The notes: generated from the letters alone by a model not told the origin. A DNA stretch of 36,205 nt from Butyriboletus loyo (GCA_038093515.1 JBBPSI010000234.1:1-36205); one strand, 5' to 3'. Positions 1 through 11,153 are shown, counted from the stretch's first letter. A program made the numbers and translations.

Positions 1-285
1 ATGAGTTCTTGCGTCGTCAGCGGTTTGATATAAGGTGGCGGTGTGTCGTCTCGGAAATGCTAGTAAGGCAAACAGATATGGTAGATGAGTACAGGATTTT
101 GCAAGGAAACAGTTTCCCCTCGGTGCGTTCCCTGTGTTGAAGGAGGAGTACATGATGGAGGCCGTCGATAACCGAGAACTGTCACCGGACGACCGAATAG
201 GAAAGTGTAGAACAAGATAGTGGCAAGAACAAGATATATGTCAACAGACAGATTCTTCATCTTCTAGCCATCCTGTTCAGATCGT
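1..285 (-). pseudogene. Truncated duplicate of the PC-esterase-like gene (N-terminal part)
   Basis: This is a diverged copy of parts of the gene at 7821-9366, same orientation. Bases 1 to about 155 match about 8766-8925, and about 160-280 match about 9260-9375. Roughly 330 bp that separate those blocks in the intact gene are missing, so the copy carries an internal deletion. The start codon (rc near 275) is followed by a TGA after four codons, and a 2-base insertion in the membrane-segment coding shifts the frame. The fragment runs off the window start, so its full extent is unknown. Seen directly by aligning the two stretches; decay to a pseudogene is a firm inference. Confidence 0.8.
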
Positions 286-1190
286 TTTATAAAACCGCTT
301 TACAATCAATAGTGCTGATCCACATACGATCTATTGCAGGGTCGCCAACTATGATCTGCCAGTGGGCGGTGTAGATGAGCCCGGTGATTGCGACATTGAA
401 AAGGCACGAGAGTAGTCTCGATTAACAATGTTGAGGGTACCAAAGTCTTCCATTAATAACTAAGATACCTGCCAGTACCACTGACTGACGGGACTGGCGT
501 TACAGCAATCGAGACGGTATGACTCAGAGGATGCTGAGAGACAAAATCGTATTAGAGCTGATTGAAATGGTGCTTCTTGCAATGATCTGGGGCATTGGGG
601 CTCAATCTCAAACTTTCGTAGTGGATTTTTCGTATAGCGCGAAATGAAGATTTGCAGGTGCATCATGATCTTCTCTGCCATTGCAAGGAAGCAATTCGAG
701 ACACGTTTCGCCCTGAGCACTGAGCGCTTAGTGATCATTGTTTATCACTATCTTTTAGGCAGGATCGCCGCCTACTTTCCACGGCGTGAAGTATCAAGAT
801 GATGGCTGACTGATCAGAAGATGGGGACAATCCTCTCTGTTTTTCTACGGAGATAGGACTCATGGGAGATAGGGCTATAAAGAGTATGTGATTTTTGTTC
901 TGCTTGTATTCAGTTCATCATCTTCATTACCTTGGCTCCCGAAGGAGAAAGCAACATCACTTCCGTTGAACGACATGGGTCCACAAAAATTTTCAATGAC
1001 TTACAGAGGTGGACTGATGCGGCCGTGGTTGCTGTTAACGTGCCCTCGTCAGTGGCGGATCCTTCAGGCTCAGAAGAACCTTTCGTTGATCTTTCTCCTG
1101 GCTTTAGGTGCCGTGCATGCAAGCTCTCTGAGCCGTGATGGGTCGGCAAGGCACCTTTTCAATTATCCACAAAATCCAATACCGCTGGCT
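286..1190. other. No recognisable gene
   Basis: The longest open frames are under 145 codons and none matches a family I recognise. A short minus-strand stretch around 300-410 reads like a hydrophobic segment and might be a relic of a membrane protein, but this is too weak to call. The part nearest 1190 may include the decayed signal and propeptide of the aspartic peptidase that follows. Confidence 0.4.
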
Positions 1191-1194
1191 TCAG

Positions 1195-2085
1195 CAGCTT
1201 GTCGAGAAGGACCGAGCTTGTGCAAAGGCCTGAAAGATCTTACCCACCTTAGCGAACACAATATCAGTCAGTGCCACGAATGCCGCTGTGTTCTACATAG
1301 ACGAGGTCGGCGTTAGGACCCCCCGCCCGACACGTCGCATGATTGTTATCTATCCTTTCTTCCAATGCTGAAGGATTATAGGTACCTTTCTGACTGAAAT
1401 TTCTACCACCTGGGTCGGAGCAAGTAGGAGTGGCTCGATACCATGCCACTTACCCCCGACTTGGTACCAGCAATCCATCAGTGTTGCTGATTGGACTAAC
1501 GACATCAGTGGTTTCGACGGTATTCTCGGTCTCGATCCTATTGACTCAAAACCGTGGGTACCGTTAGCAATGCACTTGAAGTCCAAATTGTCACGGACAA
1601 TCTGTACACTCAAAGAACGATATTGCAAGAGGTACTAGGCGTATTCTTTGCCTCAGCTTCCGGAACTCGTGTTCGGCGGCTATGGCAACTCGGCGGGGAC
1701 AAGCTCAGTGAAGTATGTTCCACTCACGACGACCTACCCTGCATCAAAAGGGTATCGACCAGTCGATCTCTTATGGCGGCACCACTGTTCTGTCCTCGAC
1801 CGCTGGTATCGTCGATACGGGCACCACCTTGATTCTCATCGCCACGGATGAGTGGTGTGTTGGGGACTATCCAAATGCTGACAGTTCGCTCCTCTCGGAA
1901 CCTTGCAGACGCATTCCGACCATACCAAGCCCTAATACATGCAACTCTGAACTCCACCACCGGCCGGCCTCCTGACCATTACACCCTCTCAGTATGCCAA
2001 CCTGCAGACGTTGTCGTGCAATATCAGAGGTACCTCTTACGAAATCATTCTGGACGCACAGATTTGACGGCTGGTGTGAAAGATA
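1195..2085 (+). pseudogene. Decayed A1-family aspartic peptidase (polyporopepsin-like)
   Basis: Secreted aspartic endopeptidases of this family use two DTG/DSG catalytic motifs. Pieces of one are visible in order but in shifting frames: a propeptide-like VEKDRA (about 1207), NAAVFYIDEVGV (about 1278), TTWVGA (1405-1422) following a destroyed first DTG, GFDGILGLDP (about 1515), TDNLYTQ with EVLGVFFA (about 1593-1650), LVFGGY and VKYVPLTTTYPAS, then GIDQSISYGG and the second catalytic motif GIVDTGTTL (1804-1830), LLTITPSQYANLQTL (about 1970) and TSYEIILDAQI (about 2030) followed by TGA where family members have Trp. At least four frameshifts separate these blocks, so no functional protein is possible without many corrections. 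No partner gene is evident. Confidence 0.75.
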
Positions 2086-2493
2086 CTGCAGTAGCGTTCC
2101 CTATGCAGCAGAGGATGTGAGGACCAGAACTTGTGGATGGGAAACGAAATCGTACAGGAAACAATACCCATCGACAAAATCAAAGGCAAGCCCATTCGAG
2201 CATCCAACGTCGTCGGTGACGAGGTATATCGACACTATTGAGCGATTGAGGCCAAAGCTTTGGGATTGTTACGACAATATGGATGATACATGTGGGACAT
2301 GATCCATACGGTAGAGCATACTCTCTTTCGGGCTAGGGAGGTATCCCATATGTGTTTACCCAATCAGACCTAGTCGTTTTGCGGATGAGGCGATTATTTG
2401 ATCCTCGTGTTGCTTACCTCAACATCCTTAAGTGTTATTGCTACCTGATCTTCAGCGGCCTCGTGTCCCCTTTCCGACGTCTTTCTTCCCTCC

Positions 2494-2572
2494 TGCTCGC
2501 ACTCTGCATCGACCCCACGACGATCGTGTTTTTCCCCGCTACATCAATATCCATCGTTGTCTGTATAACTAA
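2494..2572 (+). repeat. Diverged direct repeat, copy 1
   Basis: About 75 bp starting CTCGCACTCTGCATCGACCC recurs at about 2810-2885 with roughly 75-80% identity. The two copies are about 315 bp apart and lie at the start of the pyrimidine-rich region, suggesting an old local duplication. Confidence 0.6.
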
Positions 2573-2809
2573 GGCAGCCTATGCACAGTGACAGGGCCAG
2601 CGCAAAACGCTGGAGGGTGGGACCACGCACGTGTACTGGATGGACGTGGATGGAGAGAGGGAGAGCTGGGTAGCATACCAACAGGGGGATTCAACACAAG
2701 TAAGCTGGAGGCCGAGGAACTCGACACCGCATGCCAAGTCTCGGCTCTGCCCGAGCTCGTATCTCCGAGTCGCCCGCAGAGCTTCATTCAGTCATTCCTC
2801 CGACTAGCT

Positions 2810-2885
2810 CGCACTGTGCATCGACCCTGCGACGATTATCTTTTTCCCTGCTGCATCAGTCTCCGCCGCTGTCTGTACAACACAT
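2810..2885 (+). repeat. Diverged direct repeat, copy 2
   Basis: Second copy of the repeat at 2494-2572, starting CTCGCACTGTGCATCGACCC. It shares the blocks GCATCGACC, ACGAT, TTTTTCCC and GTCTGTA in the same order. Confidence 0.6.
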
Positions 2886-2918
2886 CGTTGTCGACGCATC
2901 CCCTCATCTGCCTGACTT

Positions 2919-4061
2919 TTGGCAGTCTCCATCTCAGGCTCTTTCAATCGCCATATTCTCGTATCTGTCGCAAATTCGCTATCGTCTAGCGTCTTTTATA
3001 TCACCCACATTGCACAGTTCCCTTACTCCGTGAGTATGTGTTACCATTCCCGCTCCTCTGTTTATCCGATTGTCTCTCACCTCACTCGTCTTATCGTCTC
3101 CTTGCAGCCCCACATCTTTCCTCGCCATCGATTCAGAGTTGCCGCTCAAAAATTTCCTGTGTTTCACCTTTCCCTCTGGGCTCATCGTATCCTTCTGCTT
3201 GTTTTGTGTTTAGCGCCCACTCTCCCCTGCACCGTCTCGTCTTATCCTCTGTCCAGTCCCACTTCTTCTCCCTCAGGTTGTCGTCACTCAATCCATTCCT
3301 GTCCTCACCTCTTACCGTCCGGCCTCCCTCCCTCACTCTCCGCTCCTGCCTACTGCATTCACCTGCTTCCTCGTGTTTGGTCTTGCCTGCCTCGCCCGAT
3401 TTCACATCCCATACTTCTCTGTTTTTGTACGCCATCCTCCAATCGTCGCCCTCTGATCTTGCGCCTGTCTTTGTCTCTGCTGTACTCTTCCCTGTTCCCT
3501 GTGCGTTATCTCAGCTCTACTCGTTCTACTGTATTGTCGGTCTCTTATCTGACTCAGCCTGTCTCTGCCAGTCCCGTCTCATCCCTCTCTTGTCTGCCCT
3601 TGTTCTTAGCTGCCCCTTCCGCTTCACTCTGTGTCCCCCACATCCTGCTCTCGCCTGTTTGTCCATCTCAAGCCGTCCCTCCAGCTCTTGTCTGTGCCAT
3701 CGGATTCCACCACCTGTCCGTCTGCCTCTGCACCTCGCCATCTTGTCTTTTGATTTTTTTTCCATCCTGCTTCGTCTCAAAGGTCGCCCTACTCCGCACC
3801 TTTGCCCTCCTTGCTCTAATTGCCCGCAATTTGTTCCATCTCGCCTACGCTGCCAAGTTCACATTCCTCCACTTTGCTTCTTAGATTTCGTCGACACATT
3901 GGTCTTTCCTGCCCCATCCCCGTCTTGCTCACCCAAGCCTCGCCTTTTTCTTGTCATCCGTGGTCCCTTCGCATCCAATACGTTCGTTTCATCTTCGCTT
4001 GATTTTCCATCCGATCATTCTGCATCTCGCGATACCCCCCCCCCCCACCCTGTCATTCCCA
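2919..4061 (+). other. Pyrimidine-rich region upstream of the CHAT gene
   Basis: About 1.1 kb in which the plus strand is overwhelmingly C and T, ending in a run of 12 C (4035-4046) just 15 bases before the ATG of the CHAT gene. Two overlapping plus-strand frames stay open for over 300 codons, but both translate to Ser/Leu/Pro/Cys-rich low-complexity sequence, as expected when stop codons (purine-containing) are rare. It is best read as promoter and 5' leader; CT-rich blocks just upstream of starts are common in filamentous fungi, though this one is unusually long. Confidence 0.55.
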
Positions 4062-7000
4062 ATGAGCCAAAACAACTCCTTTAGAGTTACTTTCCAAATC
4101 ACAGGTATGTTTCCACTCACAGATTGTCATGCTTGTGGATGCTCATTGTTTGTATAGTTTCTCAACTGACCCTCTCGACTCCACTTCCAAAGGCAGACAT
4201 CCGTGTCACTGTTGCCATAGGTGATGTAACCAAGACAACATGTTCGGGAAAACTATCAGAAGATGGTCTAATGGTAACATGGAATCACCCCTTCCTCTTG
4301 TAGGTACCACAGTTTGCTTCTCAACCATGATTTTTGATTCCTGTTACCCCATAGCACAGCACTTTCCTTTGCTGGCTGTATAATAGCCATATGTATATTT
4401 CCAGAGGAGTTCACCTCTGAATGGGACAAACAACCACTGGGTGATCAAATTGTTACAAATCTGGGTACCCTGTTGGAGTGTGGTAATGGATGGCAATGCA
4501 AGTACAATTTCTATCTATGTGACTCAGGTATTCATATTATACTAGGCAATGTGCCTGGGCTACATGATGGCTGTGAAACTCTGTCCATGATCCCCACAGT
4601 TTGTGATGCCTTGGTAAGCTTTATGTTGCAGTCAAGTTCATAGATTATTGAATTGTAGCTTCAGATTGCATCAGATGTACATGACTGTTTCTTTGCTCTG
4701 GAAGATTTTGGCAAACGCTTGTCAAAGCTCCGTAAACAATTCAGAAATGTGGCTTTTGTGTCCACTCAAATTGAGCTGCGACAGGCAATGCTGGACCTCT
4801 CTCCTATTGGTCCAAAGCACACTCATACCATGAATGATCTTGCAAATTCCTTTGCATCCCGTCATTCCTTGCTGGGCAATATCTCAGATTTGAATAGGGC
4901 CATTGAGCTCCAGCAGACTAGGCTTGGTCTTTGCCCAGAAGGTCATATAGAGCATGCTCAAGCTCTCAGAGAGCTTTCACTATCCTTATGGAAATATTAT
5001 TGCATTCAGGGCAATGAAGCAGACTTGCATAGGATTATAGGCATGCAACAGAGAAGTCTTGATTTGTGTCCACCTGGCCATTCACATCATACTTATGCTC
5101 TTAGGGACCTTGCACAATCTCTGCAGGAGCAGTATGATGTGCAGGGAAATATAGCAGACCTGGACAGGGCCATTAAAATGGAAGAAACAAGGATTACACT
5201 TTGTCCACCAGGCCATCCAAGGCATGATGAGGCTATTGGAAACCTTGCAGGGTCCCTCAAGAAACGTTATCATAGGCAGAACAATCTGATTGACTTGAGA
5301 AGAGCCATTAAACTTGAAGAACAGAAACTTGACCTCTGCCCACCAGGCCATCCATATCATGGAATTTCTCTAAATAATCTTGCAACATCATTCAAGGATC
5401 ACTATAAAGTGACAAAAACACCTTCTGATTTACTCAAAGCAATTGATTTGTTTAGGAAGGCATTGCAGCACTACTGTAGTCAACACCGTCATTTTGGCAT
5501 GGCTGTCAAGAACCTGGCTGAGGCCATCCTTCTTCCATGTGGTTCCTCACAAAGGCATCACTCCCCTAATCCACTATTTCCTTCACCAGAAGAGGCTTTT
5601 GAAACCTACAGGCTATTAACAGACTGTAGTCCAGCAGTTTCACTGACTGTATGGAATGCAACTCAGACTTGGGTCAAGAATGCTGAAAGGCGCAATCATT
5701 CTTCGGTCTTGGAGGCCTATCGGACATCACTCAATACCCTGGATCATTTTACCTCCATGCAAGCTTCACTTGACTCTCGACACAAAGTAATGCAACTTGA
5801 AGCAAGGGTTGGAGATCTAGCCAACAATGCATTCTCATGTGCTTTGAGGTATGGTGACCTCCAGATGGCTGTCGAGGTTCTGGAGCAAGGTCGAGGAATC
5901 CTGTGGAATCAACTCGCCCGCTTCGACATCTCTATAGCTTTGTTGGAGGGTCGGGGCAACAAGGAGCGCGAGCTTGGGAACAGATTCACGCGATTAAGTG
6001 CAAACCTCAGGAAGTACGCTGAAGGGAGTGCCAGAAGCAAAGGGATAGATCCATATTGGCGGATTTATGAGCGGTGGCAATCTGTGGTGGACGAAATTCG
6101 GCACAAAAATGGGTTCTCACGATTCCTCCTGCCCCCGCGTTTCGAGGATCTCCAAGAAGCGGCAAAATGTGGACCGGTAATTATCGTGAATGCGAGCAAA
6201 TACACCTGCGATGCTTTGATCATTCTCCACGCTCGACGACCTGTTCGCGTTCCCCTGGATTGCTCGCTCGACGACATAGTTCAATTATGTTTGCAATTCT
6301 CTGAACTTATCCAGGACCCACATGCATACGGGCAAAACAGAGAGCGCTGGCTCAAGAAATGGTTGCGTGAGTTGTGGACGACCGTCGTCGAAGAAATCGT
6401 CACAGTTCTCCAAAATGACGTTCAGCTCCCTACGGGCTCGCGAATCTGGTGGTGTCCGACATCCAAGTTTACAATCCTCCCGCTCCATGCTGCAGGTCCG
6501 TATCAAAAGAACAAGAAAAATCTCATGGATATCTACGTCTCTTCATACGCTCCCTCTCTCCCGGCTCTCATTCGTGCGCGCGGGCGTGCTCGTTCCCAGA
6601 AGGCGGCCCGTGACGCATCCAAAGGTCCGAACGTGATTTCGTTTGCAGCCATCGGTCAGGAACGGCCCAGTAAAGATTCAAAATTACGCGAATTACCAGA
6701 GGTGGAGCACGAAATCAAGAGGATCCAGGAGGAGACTAGCATGCCCACAGACGTGACATTCGAGACCGTCACGGGCGATGCAGCCACCATCGAAGGCGCC
6801 GTCCAGGCATTCCGAGGCCACCGTTGGGTCCACCTCGCCTGCCACGGCTCACAGCACGCAACAAAGCCATTCGAATCGTGGTTTGCGATGGGAGACGGGG
6901 CGCTCACGCTCATGTATATCATCCAGAAACGCTACACGCATTCCGAGTTTGCGTTCTTGTCTGCGTGCCATACGGCGGTGGGGGACAAGTCCACTCCGGA

Positions 7001-7241
7001 CGAGGTCCTTCACCTTGCGGCTGGGATGCAGTTTGCTGGGTTCAATGGGGTGATTGGGACGATGTGGAAGGTAGACGATTCGAACGCGCACGAGGTGGTC
7101 ACTCGGTTTTACAGGGAGATGTTTAGACGTCCGGTGATTGATTTTGAGCATGCGGCAGCCGCGTTGAACGTCGCAGTTACGGAGTCAGCCGAGAAGGTGC
7201 CGTTGGAGAAGCGGATCGTTTTCGTACATATCGGAATTTGA
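4062..7241 (+). CDS. TPR-CHAT protein (caspase-like CHAT peptidase domain)
   Basis: Model: join(4062..4104, 4197..4299, 4355..4527, 4600..4613, 4659..7241), 971 aa, all phases consistent, GT-AG introns throughout and a 14-nt fourth exon. The start is the first ATG after the CT-rich leader. Residues about 1-110 form an unrecognised N-terminal region. Residues about 130-370 hold 45-residue TPR-like repeats (kinesin-light-chain type) with the LCPPGHP signature. The C-terminal CHAT domain has the caspase-fold dyad: His in HLACHG (about residue 840) and Cys in LSACHTAVGD (about 881), then GTMWKVDD and a terminal VHIGI. CHAT domains are clan CD cysteine peptidases; bacterial TPR-CHAT enzymes act in cell death, and the fungal paralogs are thought to have similar roles, but no substrate is known here. 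No gasdermin-like neighbour is seen. The reading frame is undamaged. Confidence 0.9.
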
Positions 7242-7820
7242 GCTCGTGGATGTGAGTTTCCGTTTTTTGTCCGATTTTGCGTGGTATCCTGACGTGGATT
7301 GTTTATAATGCATTAGGTGTGATTTATTCGGCGATCTCCACTGCCCACAGTACAGTTAGAGTTTTATCCGTAATGTCATTCGTTCTACATGCGTATGACG
7401 TTGCCTGTGTCATTCCATCGCATCTCGGTTGTCGTAATAGACTGTTTGTGACGGGTGCTGCATAACCGTTGAGTGGGATATTGTAGCAATCTGTAACTCC
7501 TGTATGCTGTACTTTATATCTATGTGTTTGGTATATCTGTAGGAAGCATCAGAACCTGAAGAATGGCGTATCTCAATCTGAAGAGAATGACCTTGGTTAT
7601 TGTCAGTTGTCACCGGGAAGCCTTCAGTCAATATCACAATAGGAAACAATTTTCCGCCCCTTTGACTTTCCATTTATCTTATCAGCGCAACATCCTATAC
7701 AGCTTGCATCGCTTTAAAGAACTGTCAGTAATTGGCTTGAGATGAGATGAATCTGCATTGGTCCAAGCAACTTGAGAACGATCATGATGAAGCAGACGTG
7801 CATGACGGGTAACACAAATA
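7242..7820. other. Intergenic region between convergent genes
   Basis: This holds the 3' flanks of the CHAT gene (+) and the PC-esterase-like gene (-). It is AT-richer than the genes, with several TATATCT/TGTAT tracts (about 7490-7550) that could serve 3'-end processing. No gene or RNA is recognised. Confidence 0.5.
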
Positions 7821-9366
7821 TCATTCCAGATACCTAAGAACATGATCCATTCTTGTCCAAAATGCCTCTCCAATGACCGCCGCCCGTTCGAAATCGACGT
7901 CTAAAGCGGCACCACCAGAACCCCTGCGTCCATCTCCGCGAGCCCGGGTATCTTCGGCCCACGGTGCGTCAAGTGGCAGAAACACGATATCATGCCGGGG
8001 TAGAAGCTCTCTGAGCACCGTGTTTTGCAGATAAACTAGACGCCCGTTAGCATGAGATATCAGGTAACCACTCCATCGTGTACCTGCCTTGTACATTGAA
8101 GAGTAATGTCCACGGATCTTCAAGGACGGCTGTGTTCCTGACATCTGCGTCGATGAGCGTTGAGAGTTGCAATGCGAGGACGTGCTCCGCCGAAAGTCGG
8201 GTTCGGCGATGGGGAAAGAACGTCAGGTGTATCATGTCTTGAACCTTCGAGGGGACGTGGGGATGAAGGAGCACCGTCCTCGCGACACCCCTACCCGGTA
8301 AACGATACCAATTACTTGGCCATATTAGTATTTTTCGTTTGCTCAGGCGAACCTCCCGTCGGATGGACCGCAAAAGCTGAAAAACGTCGGGCAAGAAACG
8401 AGACACGGTTAGATGCACCGCCGCGTTCAGGATGTCCAGCGATCGTGGGACCGTCTGGTACATATGCACGTTGTCGTGATTCCTGTATTCACCTACGACG
8501 ACGGCGCGTGATTTATCCACGTAGTCTGGCACATGGCGCAAGAAGGACCAATTTCCCGCGTATGTCTCACCGGGTGCGCTCAGAGGGCCGCGCCCCAAGA
8601 TGACGACGTTCGCTTTCCGTGCCGCCGCGAGCCAATACGTCTCACGCAGTCGAACGCCCGTCATCGGATCCACATAGGGCAAATTATATTCCCAGGAAGA
8701 CTCATTCCGAGCGGAAAAGAGTGTGTCGGAAACGATATAGTTGACTACCGCGGACTCGGTCTCGATGAGTTCTTGCGTCGTCGGCGGTTTGATGTAACGC
8801 GGTAGCGGTGTGTCGTCTTGGAAATGCTGGCAAGGCAAACAGATGTGGTGATGGGTGCAGAATTCGTGGTACTTGCAAGGAAACAACTTCCCCTCAGCGC
8901 GTTCCCTGTGTTGGAGCAGGAGTATATGAAGGCGGTAAATGTGTTCTCCACCGATCATGGTGATCCTCTTTCCTGCAAGGGATTGGCATGTATCAACCTG
9001 ATGGATGTCTGCGACGTGACGCCCATTGACCGAATGCTGACCAGAAAGTTCTTCGAATGCTATATTACGATGGGATGATTCTGGATGGAGATTGTGGAGA
9101 GATGCCTGCAGCCGTTCGAACTTCGTACCCGGGTGACCTATCGCATTCCGTTCGGAGGTAGTTCGCAGTTCATCCTCGTAGGCCTCGAGAAGCGACCGCA
9201 TTGCCTCGTGCGCAGAATCATATGCAGCTCGGAGTGCGTCTTCGGCGAGTAAACGAGAACGGCTGTCAGACGGCCGACGTAGATCGTTCACGAACGACAA
9301 AGTGTAGAACAAGATGCTGGTAAGAACAAGATATATCAAAGGGCAGACTCTTCGTCTTCCAGCCAT
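7821..9366 (-). CDS. Type II membrane protein resembling fungal PC-esterase/GDSL-like hypothetical proteins
   Basis: Model: complement(join(7821..8035, 8088..9366)), 497 aa. The N-terminus is short and basic (MAGRRR) followed by one hydrophobic segment (residues about 9-26), predicting a type II Golgi/ER membrane protein. Around residues 125-145 it reads CQSLAGKRITMIGG, matching the first block of PC-esterase (Cas1p/TBL-like) proteins, but the usual GDS nucleophile motif is replaced by GGE, so catalysis is doubtful. Later blocks include FCTHHHICLPC, YVDPMTGVR, ETYWLAAARKANVV, AAVHLTVSRFLP and EDPWTLLFNVQ. Joining to the downstream VYLQN frame requires a GC-AG intron (8036-8087) with a TGCTAAC branch point; the nearby GT donor breaks the frame. 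Without it the ORF stops at 8047. Its ATG lies 91 bp from the transposon inserted upstream. Biochemical role unknown. Confidence 0.7.
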
Positions 9367-9457
9367 CCTGTTCAGCTCGTTTTACAATGAGCGGTCCAAA
9401 AACGTTGAGAACTGTTGAAAGTGATAACAATAAATTATTTCTTATACAGGAGAATTA
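9367..9457. promoter_or_regulatory. Left half of a split divergent promoter
   Basis: These 91 bp separate the ATG of the PC-esterase-like gene (-) from the left TIR and include the left TA duplicate (9456-9457). The right half is 20599-20674. Without the transposon the two halves would form one promoter of about 165 bp between divergent ATGs. No specific factor site is claimed. Confidence 0.55.
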
Positions 9458-9538
9458 CAGCGGTTTTCAAAACGGTGCGGAAAATCGATTCAGAATTTGA
9501 GGTGGCTGTGTAGGACCCCGTGTGCAGCTGAGGGTGAC
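9458..9538 (+). repeat. Left terminal inverted repeat
   Basis: Begins CAGCGGTTTTCAAAACGG directly after TA (9456-9457). Over about 81 bp it matches the reverse complement of 20518-20598 with only a few differences (for example ATCGATT versus ATTGATT). It contains a GTTTTCAAAAC palindrome. Confidence 0.9.
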
Positions 9539-9571
9539 AAATTTGCCTGCTCAGCGCTCATCAGTCACTCA

Positions 9572-11153
9572 ATGCCCCGCCCGCTACCTGTCGACCTCAA
9601 AGCTCACATTCCGACTCTTTATGAGAAAGGGCATAGCATCAAGCACATCTGTAGGGTCCTAGGTGTCAAGAAAACCCTTGTTTACCAGACTCTAGCCTAC
9701 CATGATACCTATGGTGTCGTATACAACCCTCACACCTATTCTCATGTCATTGGCCGCCACCGCCTCCTCAGTCTCTCTGATGTTGCATTCCTACAAGCCG
9801 TCATTCGACATCATAGCACAGTCTACCTTGATGAGCTCCAGCATGAGCTTTGGGTCAAGCACAACAAATATGCAACCATCCCCACACTCCTTTGGACAAT
9901 CAAACATCTTCAACTCACTCGCAAAGTTATCTCTGTTGCTGCTGCTGAATGAAATGAGGAGATACGGGCACTGTATATGAACTGCATTGCCACAGAGGCA
10001 CCAGATGCAAACATGCTTGTATTCATTGATAAAGCTGCCAAAGATGGATGCACATCCAATCGCCAATATGGCCAGTCATTGCAAGGGCAATGTTGCTGTG
10101 TGTCAAGGCCCTTCATTTGTGGGGTTCGATATTCCATCCTTCCTGCCATCACGCTTGATGGCATCATTACTTACAATATCATTGAGGGTCCCATTGATAG
10201 TGCACGATTTTTGCAGTTCTTGAAAGAAAATGTGGTACGTATTCCTTCTTTCTTAGTGTGTTCTAGCTCTGATCTACTTTACAGATGCCATTCACCAACC
10301 CATATCCTGGTTCTCGCAGCATCCTTATTATGGACAACTGTCGCATTCATCAGAGTGAGGCAGTGTGAGAATTGGTTGAGGACATGCATTGTAAGTTGGC
10401 CTTTACTGTTTATGAATAGCAATTGATGCAATTTTCAGTGTTGAAACTCATTTTCTTGCTGCCATACTCTCCTGACTACAATCCGATTGAAGAAGTGTTT
10501 TCAACCATCAAGTCATACTTGCGCCGCCACTGTGATGACTTGTCCATGATGGCAATTGTTATAATCATAACATTTTATTCATACATTTCGTACACTTTCA
10601 ATTTGGACTTAGTCGATTTCACTTTCAAAGGTCACGTGACATAGCGCACGTGATCGTGGGAACTTACATGTGATCTCTTGCTGACTAAGCATATGATGTC
10701 ATGGCCTAGACCAAGCCTAGACTCTATGATGTCACGACACATGTATTTAATCTCCGTTTACTTCTCTTCCTTTTGATCCCCGCGCCTCGTGTGGTTAATC
10801 ACCATTGCGCTTCTCTTCTTTAGTCTATCCATGTATAGTAATTCCTCACATGCACAGCATGGTCTGTGCGCACTTCTGTACAATATAAAAGGGCTCGTGG
10901 TTAGACTAGGATTCCCTAGTTTTAACCACTTGTCTATTCGCTGGCAACAGTTGAGGATTAAGTTGAGACTCCTTGATTACATCTTGCCAGGTCTTTGTGT
11001 AGACCTGCAACTGTCGTTGGACCGCTTGTGACTTGTATTCGTACTGGCATTCGACCGTGCGTTGCTATCGTTACAGCAATTGTTCATGCATGCCAGAGCA
11101 TCACCCCTGAAAAGGCAGCTGGGTACTTTAGGGCTTCTGGTTACATTGTGTAG
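9572..11153 (+). pseudogene. Tc1/mariner-type transposase (D84D35E), interrupted
   Basis: Model: join(9572..10234, 10285..10390, 10439..10556, 11081..11153), 319 codons, with a solo LTR splitting the last exon at 10557-11080. An N-terminal helix-turn-helix region (ISSUE-type DNA binding, GHSIKHICRVLGVKKT) precedes the DDE catalytic domain: first Asp in MLVFIDKAAKDG (about 153), second in ILIMDNCRIHQ (about 238), Glu in YSPDYNPIEEVF (about 274). Two in-frame TGA codons (9950-9952 and 10366-10368) abolish translation; both are likely former CGA. After the LTR the frame resumes with HACQSITPEKAAGYF and ends at TAG. This enzyme would cut and paste elements with the CAGCGG TIR; this copy is dead. 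Confidence 0.88.
10557..11075 (+). mobile_element. Solo LTR inserted in the transposase gene
   Basis: 519 bp beginning TGTTATAATCATAACA and ending TTACA, flanked by a 5-bp target duplication GCAAT (10552-10556 and 11076-11080). It is closely related to 18584-19091 and to the 5' LTR at 29482-29970. It carries a TATA box (AATATAAAAGG, about 10881), a GTCACGTGAC palindrome and an ATGATGTCAT box. No internal retroelement sequence remains, so it arose by LTR-LTR recombination. Confidence 0.9.

Larger units (their letters stand above)
2086..2918. other. Gene-poor stretch between peptidase relic and pyrimidine-rich region
   Basis: No recognisable gene. The open frames here are short and without family motifs. 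The only structure seen is a diverged direct repeat, listed separately. Confidence 0.4.

Noticed and set aside
2919..4084. Two overlapping plus-strand ORFs of over 300 codons
   Set aside because: Both are low-complexity Ser/Leu/Pro/Cys translations of a pyrimidine-rich tract in different frames; no domain, and the tract lacks stops by composition.
4062..9366. CHAT-gasdermin pairing
   Set aside because: Looked for a gasdermin-like neighbour of either CHAT gene; the adjacent gene is a membrane PC-esterase-like protein and no pore-forming protein is recognisable.
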